Source of the DNA: Arcobacteraceae bacterium
GTDB taxonomy: Bacteria; Campylobacterota; Campylobacteria; Campylobacterales; Arcobacteraceae
Direction of reading: 5' to 3'
Length of the DNA: 50,815 nt
Assembly (NCBI GenBank): GCA_023229945.1
Contig: JALNYH010000014.1
Span: 1-50,815, forward strand
The notes under the pieces are model-generated. The model saw nothing but the letters and a program-made list of their open reading frames with translations. It was not told the origin of the DNA and did no database searches. Below, piece after piece: positions 8,180 through 16,697 of the stretch (positions are counted from its first letter, which is position 1; each line of letters starts with the position of its first letter). The position numbers and the translations under genes are program-made.

Positions 8180-8731
8180 TTAATTGCAACCTTTAACTCT
8201 TTTTTGTTCTTTTGTATCACAACCTCTTTGTGGTTTATCTCCACAACTTCTTTGATTTTTAGTTTGTGAAAAATTGTTAAGTTCAGCTTTTAGCTCAGCT
8301 TTTTGTTCTTTTGTAAGAACTTGATACATTTTATCAATCATATCAGCTTTTGATTGTACCATAATATCTCTTTTATTTTGAACTTCTATAAATTTCTTTT
8401 TATCAAATTTATTATCCCCAAAAGCCAAGTTCAAATCTGTTTTTGCTGCTACTGAATCCATGTGTTCTTTCATTAAGGCATTTATTTTATCTTCTTGCTC
8501 TTTTGTCAAGTCCATAATCATAATTGCATCAATAAGGTATTTCATAGCATTACCTCTACCATCCATATCACATCCACCTTTTGGAGAGACACCATTCATG
8601 CTCTTTTGACTGCCACATTTGTTCTGATTATCTCCGCACGAATTTGAATAATTTTTACCACCACATGCAAGAAGTGATGTACCAAATCCTAAAGTTCCTA
8701 CTAAAATTGTAGCTATTGTTAATTTTCTCAT
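8180..8731 (-). CDS. Spy/CpxP-like periplasmic protein, Cys-rich termini
   Basis: 183 residues. Signal peptide (about 1-23, ending LLACGG). The central region carries two LTxxQ-type motifs (LTKEQEDKI and LTKEQKAEL), the mark of Spy/CpxP periplasmic chaperone-sensors. Unusually, both ends of the mature protein are rich in Cys, Gly and Lys: about five cysteines in residues 22-55 and three in the last 25 (SCGDKPQRGCDTKEQKRVKGC), suggesting disulfides or metal binding. It is first in an operon with a response regulator and kinase, so it probably acts as the periplasmic arm that damps the kinase, as CpxP does for CpxA. The start is supported by AGGAG 8 nt upstream. A lipoprotein (Cys at LLAC) is also possible. 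Confidence 0.8.
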   Translation of the reverse strand: MRKLTIATILVGTLGFGTSLLACGGKNYSNSCGDNQNKCGSQKSMNGVSPKGGCDMDGRGNAMKYLIDAIMIMDLTKEQEDKINALMKEHMDSVAAKTDLNLAFGDNKFDKKKFIEVQNKRDIMVQSKADMIDKMYQVLTKEQKAELKAELNNFSQTKNQRSCGDKPQRGCDTKEQKRVKGCN

Positions 8732-8754
8732 CTTTGACTCCTGTTTTTAATGTA

Positions 8755-8920
8755 ATCCCAAATTATGCAATAGAATTCAATAAATTAGCACCAATCATTT
8801 AGCATAGGGCATCTATAAAAAATCATCGATTAACCTTTTGGTTAACCTCAAATTTTTTACAAATACTCTATATCTAAAGCATTAGCACTACTTTACAGTT
8901 TCTATTCCATAATTTGGGAT
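8755..8920. repeat. Pair of 21-bp inverted repeats flanking 124 bp
   Basis: The segment at 8755-8775 (begins ATCCCAAATTATG) is the reverse complement of 8900-8920 (ends CATAATTTGGGAT) with one mismatch in 21. The pair brackets almost the whole 245-bp gap between the helicase end and the Spy-like gene. It could be a two-site operator with DNA looping, the ends of a small non-autonomous element, or a long-range RNA stem in the Spy leader. The inner region holds the terminator-like hairpin at 8830-8845 and little else. Confidence 0.6.
8830..8845 (-). terminator. Probable intrinsic terminator of the leuS-helicase operon
   Basis: TTAACC-TTTT-GGTTAA forms a perfect 6-bp stem. Read on the minus strand it is followed within 7 nt by a run of T residues, as expected for a terminator about 130 bp beyond the helicase stop codon. 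The stem is short, so efficiency is uncertain. Confidence 0.45.
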
Positions 8921-8976
8921 AATGAAATCATAACATGAGTAAATTAACTACTTGTAAACCTTATATTAATGGAAGT

Positions 8977-10929
8977 TTAATGTGTATTAATGATTTTATA
9001 TCCTAATTGCAAAAATCCCTCTTTTCTTTTCCTAAAAGTGCTTAGGAGTATAGGATTAGCCACATCTAAGATATCTATACATAAAGTATCATTTGTGTTT
9101 TTGCCTCTTCCTACTCTTCCTAAATATTGGATAATTCTTCCATAATATGAAATAGGTGTTGCAAAAACTATAGTATCAAGATGCTCTAAGTCAACACCCT
9201 CTCCAAAATATGAGCTACTTGATAAAATAAGTTTTGAATTGTGAAGCATGGTTTGGTTGATAGATTGCTCTTTTTTGCTTTGGCTTCCGTGAATTGTGGT
9301 AAAATCTAGATTGTGTGATTTGATTAAATCTTCCAAAATAGCAATATGCTCCACCCTATCACTCAGTAGTATAATATTTCTATCTTTATATTTCAAGATT
9401 TGTTCAATTATGAGATTATTACGATTTTTATCTTGTATTAGCTCACCTAATATCTCTGAATATGTGGTGCAATTTGTATTAAAATTACTTTCTATTAGAT
9501 GAACTATTTGGTTTTTGTTTTTTGATTTTGTATTTTGTTCATAGACAATATTGCCTACTTGATGAAACAAAAGTGGCTCAAGCTCATCTTTTCTATGAGG
9601 TGTGGCACTAAGCCCTAATATATATTTACCAGAAAATTGTTTTATCATAGTCTCAAAGCTATATGCAGGGATGTGGTGACACTCATCTATTATCAAAAAT
9701 GAATATTCTTTGATTAGCTCTTCATTGTTTTTGAGGCTTTGAATGGTTGCAATATCAATCTTTTTGTTTAGCTGGTTTTTACTTTTGCCTAAAAACCCAA
9801 ACTCTTTTTTATCAACGCCAAAATACTCACTAAGCCTACTAATCCACTGATCAAGTAACATATTTTTATGTACCAATATTAAAGTAGAACATGAGCGTTT
9901 TTCTATCATTTTAGCACCAATTAAAGTTTTTCCAAATCCAGGAGGTGCTACACATACGCCATAGTCATTTTTGTTTATCTCATCAATAGCATTTTGTTGG
10001 TCAGGTCTTAATGTAAACTTTACATTAAATTGATTGTGTGGTGAGAAGATTCTATTATCAACTATATTGTATTTAAGATTGTGAGTATCCAATATCTCAA
10101 ACAACTCTTTTTTGATTCCTCTTGGAAGAATAAGTTCTGTTTTTGAAAGTGTAAAATTCTTGATTTGTTTTGAAGTATTAAATATCGGTTTTCTAAGTTT
10201 CAAAAGAGTTTGATATATAGGGTTTTCAAATGTTAGCAATTGTTTTAATTCATTTATGATTTGAAAGTTTATATTACTTGGTATATGTATAGATTCATCC
10301 AAAATTATATTAATATTTTGATTTGTGATTGATAATATGGTGTAATGTGGAATTCTTTTGATATTTTTTAAGAAATTCCATTGGGGGTTGTATGGCGATT
10401 TTGTTTGAGGGTCTATAAAAAGTCTATGATTATGGTTGATATCATTCAAACTCAGTGGCAATATTTGATTTTCTACAAATTTTATATTATACTCTTTCAA
10501 AATAGTTTGAAAATAATACTTTAGAGACTCTATAGTAGATAAATTATATCCATGCTCAAAAAAACACCAACAATTTGTACTAATATTTGAGAATTGTTCT
10601 TGGTGTGTATAAAAGCCCACATCAAGCAGTACTTTTGCTACCAAATCACTATATTTTGTATCTATACTAAATATCAAAAAATCGAATTTAGTGTTTAATT
10701 TTGCATTATAATTTATACTTTGGATACCTAAGAGATGATTTTTGATTGTTTGAGAGTCATATTTGAGTTCACTATATTGTAGAAAAGTTTTACTAAATAT
10801 CTCTATTTTGTCATTTGTAGAAAAACTTTGAGATAGTTCAAGTTCTATTCTTGCTATCTCAGTTTCAATTTCTTCTTTTTGATGATAAAGAAGTGTAAGT
10901 TGATGCTTTAACTCTTGACTAGGAGTCAT
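8977..10929 (-). CDS. SF2 helicase with a degenerate TOTE-type primase-like N-terminus
   Basis: 650 residues. The C-terminal half is an intact superfamily 2 helicase: Walker A APPGFGKT (about 328-335), motif Ia LILVHKNMLLDQW, motif II IIDECHH (413-419), motif III GLSATPHR (439-446), then EGVDLEHLDTIVFATP and QYLGRVGRG. The helicase half and the fused layout match primase-helicases of TOTE conflict systems. Residues 1-200 show the same order as that family's archaeo-eukaryotic primase: N-terminal coiled coil, a strand where DxD is expected (FLIFSID, 84-90), CWCFFE (120-125) where the sxH motif precedes WxFFE, and RLFIDPQTKSPYNPQWNFL. The first catalytic Asp and the His appear lost (SID; TNC). 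It is the last gene of the operon, 6 bp after bactofilin. Helicase activity is confident; the primase ancestry is inference. Confidence 0.8.
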   Translation of the reverse strand: MTPSQELKHQLTLLYHQKEEIETEIARIELELSQSFSTNDKIEIFSKTFLQYSELKYDSQTIKNHLLGIQSINYNAKLNTKFDFLIFSIDTKYSDLVAKVLLDVGFYTHQEQFSNISTNCWCFFEHGYNLSTIESLKYYFQTILKEYNIKFVENQILPLSLNDINHNHRLFIDPQTKSPYNPQWNFLKNIKRIPHYTILSITNQNINIILDESIHIPSNINFQIINELKQLLTFENPIYQTLLKLRKPIFNTSKQIKNFTLSKTELILPRGIKKELFEILDTHNLKYNIVDNRIFSPHNQFNVKFTLRPDQQNAIDEINKNDYGVCVAPPGFGKTLIGAKMIEKRSCSTLILVHKNMLLDQWISRLSEYFGVDKKEFGFLGKSKNQLNKKIDIATIQSLKNNEELIKEYSFLIIDECHHIPAYSFETMIKQFSGKYILGLSATPHRKDELEPLLFHQVGNIVYEQNTKSKNKNQIVHLIESNFNTNCTTYSEILGELIQDKNRNNLIIEQILKYKDRNIILLSDRVEHIAILEDLIKSHNLDFTTIHGSQSKKEQSINQTMLHNSKLILSSSSYFGEGVDLEHLDTIVFATPISYYGRIIQYLGRVGRGKNTNDTLCIDILDVANPILLSTFRKRKEGFLQLGYKIINTH

Positions 10930-10935
10930 ATAGAG

Positions 10936-11364
10936 TTAGCTTTTTGGAGTTTCTTGGTGTGAAAGAAAATTAAACTTATGTTTGATTTCTGAATATCTGC
11001 TTTTTAGTGAAGAATTTTTCACTTTCACTTCACCATCAAAATAACCATTTTCTTCTACTGTTAGATTGGAATATATTAATTTACCCAAAATTTTGCCAGT
11101 TGATAATATATGAACATGAGTCGCATCCACAAGCCCATCAAGTAAGCCACTCACAGTTACTGTATCAGCTTTAACTTCGCCAAAAACTTCACCTTTTTCT
11201 CCAATTGTAACAGATTCTTTAGATACTAAAACACCTTCAAATTTACCATCTATTACTACATCGCCATTGGTATCAATTCCACCTATGACAAAGCTATCAC
11301 TAGCTATTATTGTTGCGTTATAAGTTTGTTTTGTACTTCTATTAGATTTATTAAAGATTCCCAA
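10936..11364 (-). CDS. ccmA: Bactofilin (CcmA-like cell-shape protein)
   Basis: 142 residues. After a short polar tail the central region (about 20-120) is a repetitive, glycine-punctuated beta-helix (VIGGIDTNGDVVIDGKFEGVL, VTIGEKGEVFGEVKADTVTVSG, LDGLVDATHVHILSTG), the DUF583/bactofilin fold that polymerises without nucleotide. In Helicobacter pylori, CcmA works with the M23 peptidases Csd1/Csd2 in setting helical shape. Here the gene overlaps the 3' end of an M23 peptidase gene by 58 bp, an overlap that strongly suggests co-translation and joint function. A gene symbol by analogy only. Confidence 0.9.
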   Translation of the reverse strand: MGIFNKSNRSTKQTYNATIIASDSFVIGGIDTNGDVVIDGKFEGVLVSKESVTIGEKGEVFGEVKADTVTVSGLLDGLVDATHVHILSTGKILGKLIYSNLTVEENGYFDGEVKVKNSSLKSRYSEIKHKFNFLSHQETPKS

Positions 11365-12158
11365 GGTACACTCCTTTGTTTTTCAAAAATATTTTCATAA
11401 TTATTCATATTCCATCTTATAAATGGATGGGGGTCTATTCTTTGTGTAGCAAACCGTACTTCATAATGAAGATGTGGACCAGAACTTCTACCACTATTTC
11501 CTGTCAAAGCAATTGTATCACCTTTTTGTATAATATCTCCTAATTTAACATTTATTTTACTAAGATGAGCATAAACAGTTTCAAAACCATAATTGTGAGC
11601 AATTGTAAGCACTCTACCAAAAGCACTATTTGGTGTATTTTGAACATGTGTTACTATCCCATCTGCTGTTGAATAAACAGGTGTTCCTGATGAGGCTCTC
11701 AAATCTATTCCTCTATGAAATTGTCTAGCCTTCAATATAGGATGTACTCTGTATCCATATGGAGAAGTTATGAAAACTTCTTCTAAAGGTGAACCACTTG
11801 GAATAAGTCGCAAAGTAAAAGATCTATGTGCAGCTGTTAGTTGTGCAATTTTGGCTCTTTCAATAGGTGATTGTTCTGGATCCAATAAAATACTCATTTG
11901 TGATTCAATTTCTTGTAGTTTACTATCAAGTAATTCCAGATTTTGATTCTTTTCTTCTATTTCTTGTGAATATATTTTGTTTTCATTATCAAGTTCGTAT
12001 AGTTTCTGACCTAAGAAAGGTACTACTACTAGACTAAGAGTTGCAATAATTACAACAGCTAATAGAACCCATATTAATATCTTTTTAACAAGTTTGGATA
12101 CTGTATATGATTTTGTTCCTTTTGCATCGGAAATTGTAATAATTAGTCTATTTCTCAT
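11307..12158 (-). CDS. M23 (LytM) peptidoglycan endopeptidase, membrane-anchored
   Basis: 283 residues. A short cytoplasmic N-terminus, one transmembrane helix (about 24-50), a periplasmic coiled coil (about 52-90), then an M23 domain (about 125-240) with all zinc and catalytic residues: HRGID (first His and Asp), YAHLSK and the terminal HLHYEVRF. It should cut peptide cross-links in the cell wall. It follows folC with an 11-bp overlap and runs 58 bp into bactofilin, a pairing like Csd1-CcmA of Helicobacter, so a role in cell curvature or diameter is likely. Confidence 0.93.
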   Translation of the reverse strand: MRNRLIITISDAKGTKSYTVSKLVKKILIWVLLAVVIIATLSLVVVPFLGQKLYELDNENKIYSQEIEEKNQNLELLDSKLQEIESQMSILLDPEQSPIERAKIAQLTAAHRSFTLRLIPSGSPLEEVFITSPYGYRVHPILKARQFHRGIDLRASSGTPVYSTADGIVTHVQNTPNSAFGRVLTIAHNYGFETVYAHLSKINVKLGDIIQKGDTIALTGNSGRSSGPHLHYEVRFATQRIDPHPFIRWNMNNYENIFEKQRSVPWESLINLIEVQNKLITQQ

Positions 12159-13311
12159 ATATTTTTAAAAACTCCTCTACTACTTTAAATGACCCAAAAA
12201 CAAGAATTTCTTGGTTATGCAAAGGTAATATTGAGTTAAATTCACTATACGAAATCTCCAACTCTTTCAATGTTGTTTCAAGGTCTTGTATATCCAATGC
12301 TCTTAAGTCATCAATATGAATAACATAAAGATGTTTTATAATAGGTTTCAAAATGGTTAAAACTTGTTTGTAATTTTTGTCTTTTAAAGAATTATAAATT
12401 AAGATAACTTTTTTATTTTCAAATTCTTTAGCAATTGCACTAGCTCCTAAAGGGTTGTGTCCTACATCGATTGTAATATTTGGTGCAATTTTTTGGCATC
12501 TACCTTTTATTTGGATATCTTTAAAATAATCAAAGTTGATGTCAATTTTGAGGTGTTCCAAAACAGCTAGTACGGATAATAAATTTTGATTTAAAAAAGT
12601 CTGTGGAAAAATATCATAAGTTTGTTTTGAATATTTAAAATCATTTAGAGTAAAACACTGAAGTTGCTTTTGTTGTGCAATTTTATAGGCAATATCATAT
12701 ACTTCATCATGAACTTGTTTTGCTAATATTATGGCTGTATCAGCACTTACAATTTTTGTTGTAGCAATTTCTTCTATCGTATGTCCCAAAAATTCTTGAT
12801 GGTCATAATCTATTGTTGTAACTATTGTTAAATCGTTTTTGATTACATTGGTAGCATCAAACTCACCACCAAGACCAGCTTCAAGGACAAGATAATCCAC
12901 ATCATGGCTTATCAAAAATGAAAGTAGTGTTGTATATTCAAAATATGTCAATTTCATTAATAAAGAATCTGTTAAAATAGATTGTAATATTTGGTGATTT
13001 TTATTTAATTCTTCATCACTAACATCTTCTCCATCTATCCAAATTCGTTCGTTAAATTTCAAAATATGAGGAGATGAGTAATGTAGGGTTTTGAACCCTT
13101 TTTTATAGAGATAAGTAGCAAGTATTCTACCTGTACTACCCTTGCCATTAGTTCCTACAAGATGGATTACATATTTTGGTCTAGTATATAATCTTACAAT
13201 TTCCCAAGCAATTTTCATGAAATTCATATTGATTTCACTATAAAAAAGTGTTTTTTTTGCTAAAAAAGAATTTAATGTTGGCTGTTTGGTATTGTTTATT
13301 TCATCATGCAC
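12148..13311 (-). CDS. folC: Dihydrofolate/folylpolyglutamate synthase
   Basis: 387 residues, Mur-ligase fold. The nucleotide-binding loop HLVGTNGKGSTGR (about 51-63), the family sequence HILKFNERIWIDGE, the LEAGLGGEFDATNVI metal/substrate motif and VVTTIDYDHQEFLGHTIEEIA are all present. The C-terminal domain holds TIDVGHNPLGASAIAKEF. Such enzymes add glutamate to dihydropteroate and to folates in the cytosol. The gene overlaps lptE by 1 bp and the M23 peptidase by 11 bp; lptE-folC-peptidase is a conserved campylobacterial order. Confidence 0.95.
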   Translation of the reverse strand: MHDEINNTKQPTLNSFLAKKTLFYSEINMNFMKIAWEIVRLYTRPKYVIHLVGTNGKGSTGRILATYLYKKGFKTLHYSSPHILKFNERIWIDGEDVSDEELNKNHQILQSILTDSLLMKLTYFEYTTLLSFLISHDVDYLVLEAGLGGEFDATNVIKNDLTIVTTIDYDHQEFLGHTIEEIATTKIVSADTAIILAKQVHDEVYDIAYKIAQQKQLQCFTLNDFKYSKQTYDIFPQTFLNQNLLSVLAVLEHLKIDINFDYFKDIQIKGRCQKIAPNITIDVGHNPLGASAIAKEFENKKVILIYNSLKDKNYKQVLTILKPIIKHLYVIHIDDLRALDIQDLETTLKELEISYSEFNSILPLHNQEILVFGSFKVVEEFLKIYEK

Positions 13312-13814
13312 TATTTAAAACTCTCCACTGCTAATTTCCCCAAAATATCATCAAGTGCTTTAATTGAAGCTTCTTTAATAGCTTTGAATCTTTCAGTATC
13401 AGATATATGTGAAACATTATCTATATTGAAATCATATTCTCCACTACTACTAACTTGCCCACTTTTTTGAGCATTTTGATATTTTAGTACTACTTTGACT
13501 CTGGCTCTATAAACACTTACATAACCCAAAGTATCATATTGTACTTTTGTAATAGATGGTTTACCCAAAGTTACTGTTACTATTGTATCAGCCATTTTTT
13601 TATCATTTGTAATAGCAAGTCCAAGATTTGACACTATAATTTGAGTTACGCTATCTTGCAAAATAACACTATTTTGAGGGTCTTGCAAAGATGTCTCACT
13701 TGTAACATAAACCAAACCATTAATTTGGTCTTTTGTGTAGTGACTAACTGGTTTATATCCACAACCACTTATTAAAATCAAACTAGTTACAATCAAAAAT
13801 AGTGTTTTCTTCAT
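13311..13814 (-). CDS. lptE: LptE-like LPS-assembly lipoprotein
   Basis: 167 residues beginning with a lipoprotein signal (LFLIVTSLILISGCGYKP, lipobox LISGC; mature Cys18). After it comes GYKPVSHYTKDQINGLVYV and alternating strand/helix segments to a C-terminal helix, as in the compact LptE fold that plugs the LptD barrel for LPS transport to the outer membrane. The sequence is divergent, as is usual for LptE in this phylum. The assignment leans on the lipobox, size and position between leuS (4 bp) and folC. Confidence 0.75.
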   Translation of the reverse strand: MKKTLFLIVTSLILISGCGYKPVSHYTKDQINGLVYVTSETSLQDPQNSVILQDSVTQIIVSNLGLAITNDKKMADTIVTVTLGKPSITKVQYDTLGYVSVYRARVKVVLKYQNAQKSGQVSSSGEYDFNIDNVSHISDTERFKAIKEASIKALDDILGKLAVESFK

Positions 13815-13818
13815 TTTC

Positions 13819-16260
13819 CTACTTTATTACGATATTTATTAGTTTATTTGGAACTAATATTTCTTTTATTATCTCTTTTCCATCAAGCCACTTTGCACAC
13901 TCTTTTTTTACAAATTCCAAAGTCTGCTCTTTAGATAGCGTTTTGTCTACTTGAATCTCAGCTCTTTTTTTGCCATTGATAGTCACAGCATAATTTATAA
14001 AAGACTCTTCAAAAACTTCTTCTTTCATAGGTATAATACCATTAAAATTCTTTCTTGTAAACAATCTCTCAGAAATTTCACTACAAATATGTGGAACAAT
14101 TGGTTCTAAGATATTTGTAAGGACATAATATCCCTCACTCCAAACCACATCACTATGCTGATCTCCTAGTGCATTCATAGCTTCCATAACTGAAGCTATA
14201 AGTGTATTGAAAGTGTAAGTTCTTGTATAAACCTCATTTGCTTTTCTTAGTGCTTCATACACTTTTTTTCTAGCAAATTTTTCTTCTTTTGATAAATTTT
14301 CATGATTTATATTTGAAATATCAGATACATTAAATCCTAAACTCTTATCATAAAACTTTCGTAAAAATCTATAAGCACCTTCAACCGCACTATCATTCCA
14401 CTCAAGCTCTTTTGTAGGAGGAGCAGCAAAAAGCATAAATAGCCTTGCAGTATCTGCACCAAATTCTTTGATGATACTATCAGGGTCCACAACATTCCCT
14501 TTTGATTTGCTCATCTTAGCACCATCTTTTAGTACCATCCCTTGAGTTAGAAGGTTTTTAAATGGCTCACTTGAAGTTGTGTATCCGACATCTCTTAGGG
14601 CTTTTGTGAAAAATCTAGCATACAAAAGGTGTAAAATTGCATGTTCTATTCCACCGATATAGTGATCCACATCCATCCAATACTCACTATCACCTTTGTC
14701 AATACCAGTTGTTTGCCATTTTTTATGGTCTGTTGCGTATCTTAGGAAATACCAGCTTGATTGTACAAAAGTATCCATAGTATCTGTTTCTCTTAAAGCA
14801 TCTTTACCACATTTTGGGCATTTACAATGCTTCCAAGTAGGATGAGTATCCAGAGGATTTCCCTCACCTGTTATCTCCACATCTTCTGGCAATGCAATAG
14901 GTAAGTTTTCTATATTCTCAGGAACCAAACCACAACTATCACAATGAATAAAAGGAATAGGTGCTCCCCAATATCTTTGTCTGCTTATTCCCCAATCTCT
15001 AAGCTTATAGTTGATTGTTCTTTTGCCTAGTTTTGTATCTTCAAAGTGGTTTATAATAGCCTCTTTTGCCTCTACATTACTCATACCGTTGAATTTATCA
15101 CTATCGTGCAGTTTTCCTTCACCTGTATAACAACCTTCTCCCATATCATCAGCTATTATAACTCTATGAATTGGAAGAGCAAATTTACTTGCAAACTCAA
15201 AATCTCTCTCATCATGAGCAGGAACTGCCATAACAGCACCACTTCCATAGCTTCCAAGTACAAAGTTTGCCACGAATACTGGCACTTCTTTGTTTGTTAG
15301 AGGATGAACTACTGTGATTTCAAGGGCAACTCCATCTTTGTCTTCTGTCATTCTTTGTTTTTCAGGAGTATTCATCATTGTTGTTAGTTTTGATAGTTTA
15401 TCACCACTTACTAATGAGTTTTTTACTATATATTTTACTATTTCATGATCAGGTGCAAGAGCTGCGTAGCTTACTCCATATATCGTATCTGGTCTTGTTG
15501 TAAATACTGAAAATTTATCAAAGTTATTGCCAAGTTTTGCTTTCGAGTCAGCACTTAATGCAAAATCAAACTCCAAACCGCTACTTTTGCCTATCCAATT
15601 TTCTTGCATAGTAAGAACTTGTGAAGGCCAGCCCTCTTTTAAACCCTCTAGTGATGTAAGAAGTTCATCTGCATATTTTGTAATAGCTACATAATACCCT
15701 GGCATTTCTCTTTGGACTACTTTTGTACCACATCTCCAACAACACTCATCTTCTACTTGCTCATTTGCTAGTACTGTCAAGTCATGAGGACACCAGTTTA
15801 CCGTAGTAAGCTTTCTATACAAAATCCCAGCTTCATACATCTTGATAATAAACTCTTGTTCCCATCTAGTATATAGCTCATCACTTGTAGCAAATTCTTG
15901 ATTTTTACTAAAAGAAAGTCCAAGAGAATTAAGCTCACTTCTCATATAATCTATATTTTCATAAGTCCATTTTTTTGGATGAAGTTTGAGTTTAATAGCA
16001 GCATTTTCAGCAGGCATACCAAAACTATCCCAACCTATTGGATGAAGTACATTAAAACCATTTTTTCTATAATATCTAGCAAAAGCATCACCTAAGCAAT
16101 AGTTTCTAACATGCCCCATATGTATTCTTCCACTTGGATATGGAAACATACTTAAAATATATTTTTTTTCTTTTGTTTTATCATCGCTTGGCTCAAAACT
16201 ATTATTTGTAGCCCAATAAGTTTGCCATTTCTTTTCAATCTCTTGTGGATTATATTGCAT
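13819..16260 (-). CDS. leuS: Leucyl-tRNA synthetase
   Basis: 813 residues, class I synthetase. HIGH motif in FPYPSGRIHMGHVRNYCLG (about 40-58); editing CP1 domain with FTTRPDTIYGVSYAALAPDH and MAVPAHDERDFEFA; zinc-type cysteine cluster CDSCG...CKCPKCG; KMSKS motif in LKDGAKMSKSKGNVVDP; and the C-terminal anticodon and LeuRS-specific domains. It charges tRNA-Leu and edits misactivated amino acids. First gene of the minus-strand operon that runs through lptE, folC, the M23 peptidase and bactofilin to the helicase. Confidence 0.98.
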   Translation of the reverse strand: MQYNPQEIEKKWQTYWATNNSFEPSDDKTKEKKYILSMFPYPSGRIHMGHVRNYCLGDAFARYYRKNGFNVLHPIGWDSFGMPAENAAIKLKLHPKKWTYENIDYMRSELNSLGLSFSKNQEFATSDELYTRWEQEFIIKMYEAGILYRKLTTVNWCPHDLTVLANEQVEDECCWRCGTKVVQREMPGYYVAITKYADELLTSLEGLKEGWPSQVLTMQENWIGKSSGLEFDFALSADSKAKLGNNFDKFSVFTTRPDTIYGVSYAALAPDHEIVKYIVKNSLVSGDKLSKLTTMMNTPEKQRMTEDKDGVALEITVVHPLTNKEVPVFVANFVLGSYGSGAVMAVPAHDERDFEFASKFALPIHRVIIADDMGEGCYTGEGKLHDSDKFNGMSNVEAKEAIINHFEDTKLGKRTINYKLRDWGISRQRYWGAPIPFIHCDSCGLVPENIENLPIALPEDVEITGEGNPLDTHPTWKHCKCPKCGKDALRETDTMDTFVQSSWYFLRYATDHKKWQTTGIDKGDSEYWMDVDHYIGGIEHAILHLLYARFFTKALRDVGYTTSSEPFKNLLTQGMVLKDGAKMSKSKGNVVDPDSIIKEFGADTARLFMLFAAPPTKELEWNDSAVEGAYRFLRKFYDKSLGFNVSDISNINHENLSKEEKFARKKVYEALRKANEVYTRTYTFNTLIASVMEAMNALGDQHSDVVWSEGYYVLTNILEPIVPHICSEISERLFTRKNFNGIIPMKEEVFEESFINYAVTINGKKRAEIQVDKTLSKEQTLEFVKKECAKWLDGKEIIKEILVPNKLINIVIK

Positions 16261-16272
16261 CTTTTTTGAAGC

Positions 16273-16339
16273 ACTGAGGTACTTAGGTGCTTAGGTACTA
16301 AGTCTTAAAACTCAGCACTTAGCACCTTAGTACCTCAGT
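16273..16339. repeat. Imperfect 22-bp inverted repeat, hairpin between two genes
   Basis: The arm 16273-16294 (ACTGAGGTACTTAGGTGCTT...) is the reverse complement of 16318-16339 with two mismatches, separated by 23 bp. Inside the arms the unit AGGTAC/AGGTGC with CTTAG repeats three times directly, so it is also internally iterated. It fills most of the 92-bp gap before leuS. There is no T-run, so a simple terminator is not convincing; it looks like a dispersed palindromic repeat. Confidence 0.65.
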
Positions 16340-16352
16340 ACTTTCCTCCTTT

Positions 16353-16697
16353 TTAATATTCTTCTTTTTCTTGTGTTTTTGCACTTTCTATGATTGTAAG
16401 TGCTACTGAAAATAAATTTGCTACAATTGCTCCAATTGCTAGAGATATAGCAAGAGCTAGATTGTCTGTAGATGTCATTACAATAAATGCTGGTATCAGA
16501 TGTAAATCAGCTACTAATGAACTTGCAAGAAGTTCAGCTGAGAGTAGGTTTTTAACACCAATTTTAAGTATCGTTGAGATTACATTGACACTTGCCGCAA
16601 TAAACAACATAATAACATCTGGCTCATACAAAAACCCAGCCGTTGTTGTCAAAGACATCAACGAAAAAAATACATATATAACTTTTCCCCAATCCAT
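16353..16697 (-). CDS. Small conserved membrane protein (resembles DUF6394)
   Basis: 114 residues with three to four hydrophobic segments (about 5-22, 27-45, 65-85 and 84-105) and a charged tail (SAKTQEKEEY). It opens MDWGKVIYVFFSLMSLTTTAGFLYEPDV and contains KIGVKNLLSAELLASSLVADLHLIPA. I recall a family of the same size and sequence style next to secF in this phylum, catalogued as a domain of unknown function (DUF6394 as I remember it). It is bracketed by palindrome-rich intergenic DNA on both sides, so may be its own transcription unit. Function unknown. Confidence 0.75.
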   Translation of the reverse strand: MDWGKVIYVFFSLMSLTTTAGFLYEPDVIMLFIAASVNVISTILKIGVKNLLSAELLASSLVADLHLIPAFIVMTSTDNLALAISLAIGAIVANLFSVALTIIESAKTQEKEEY

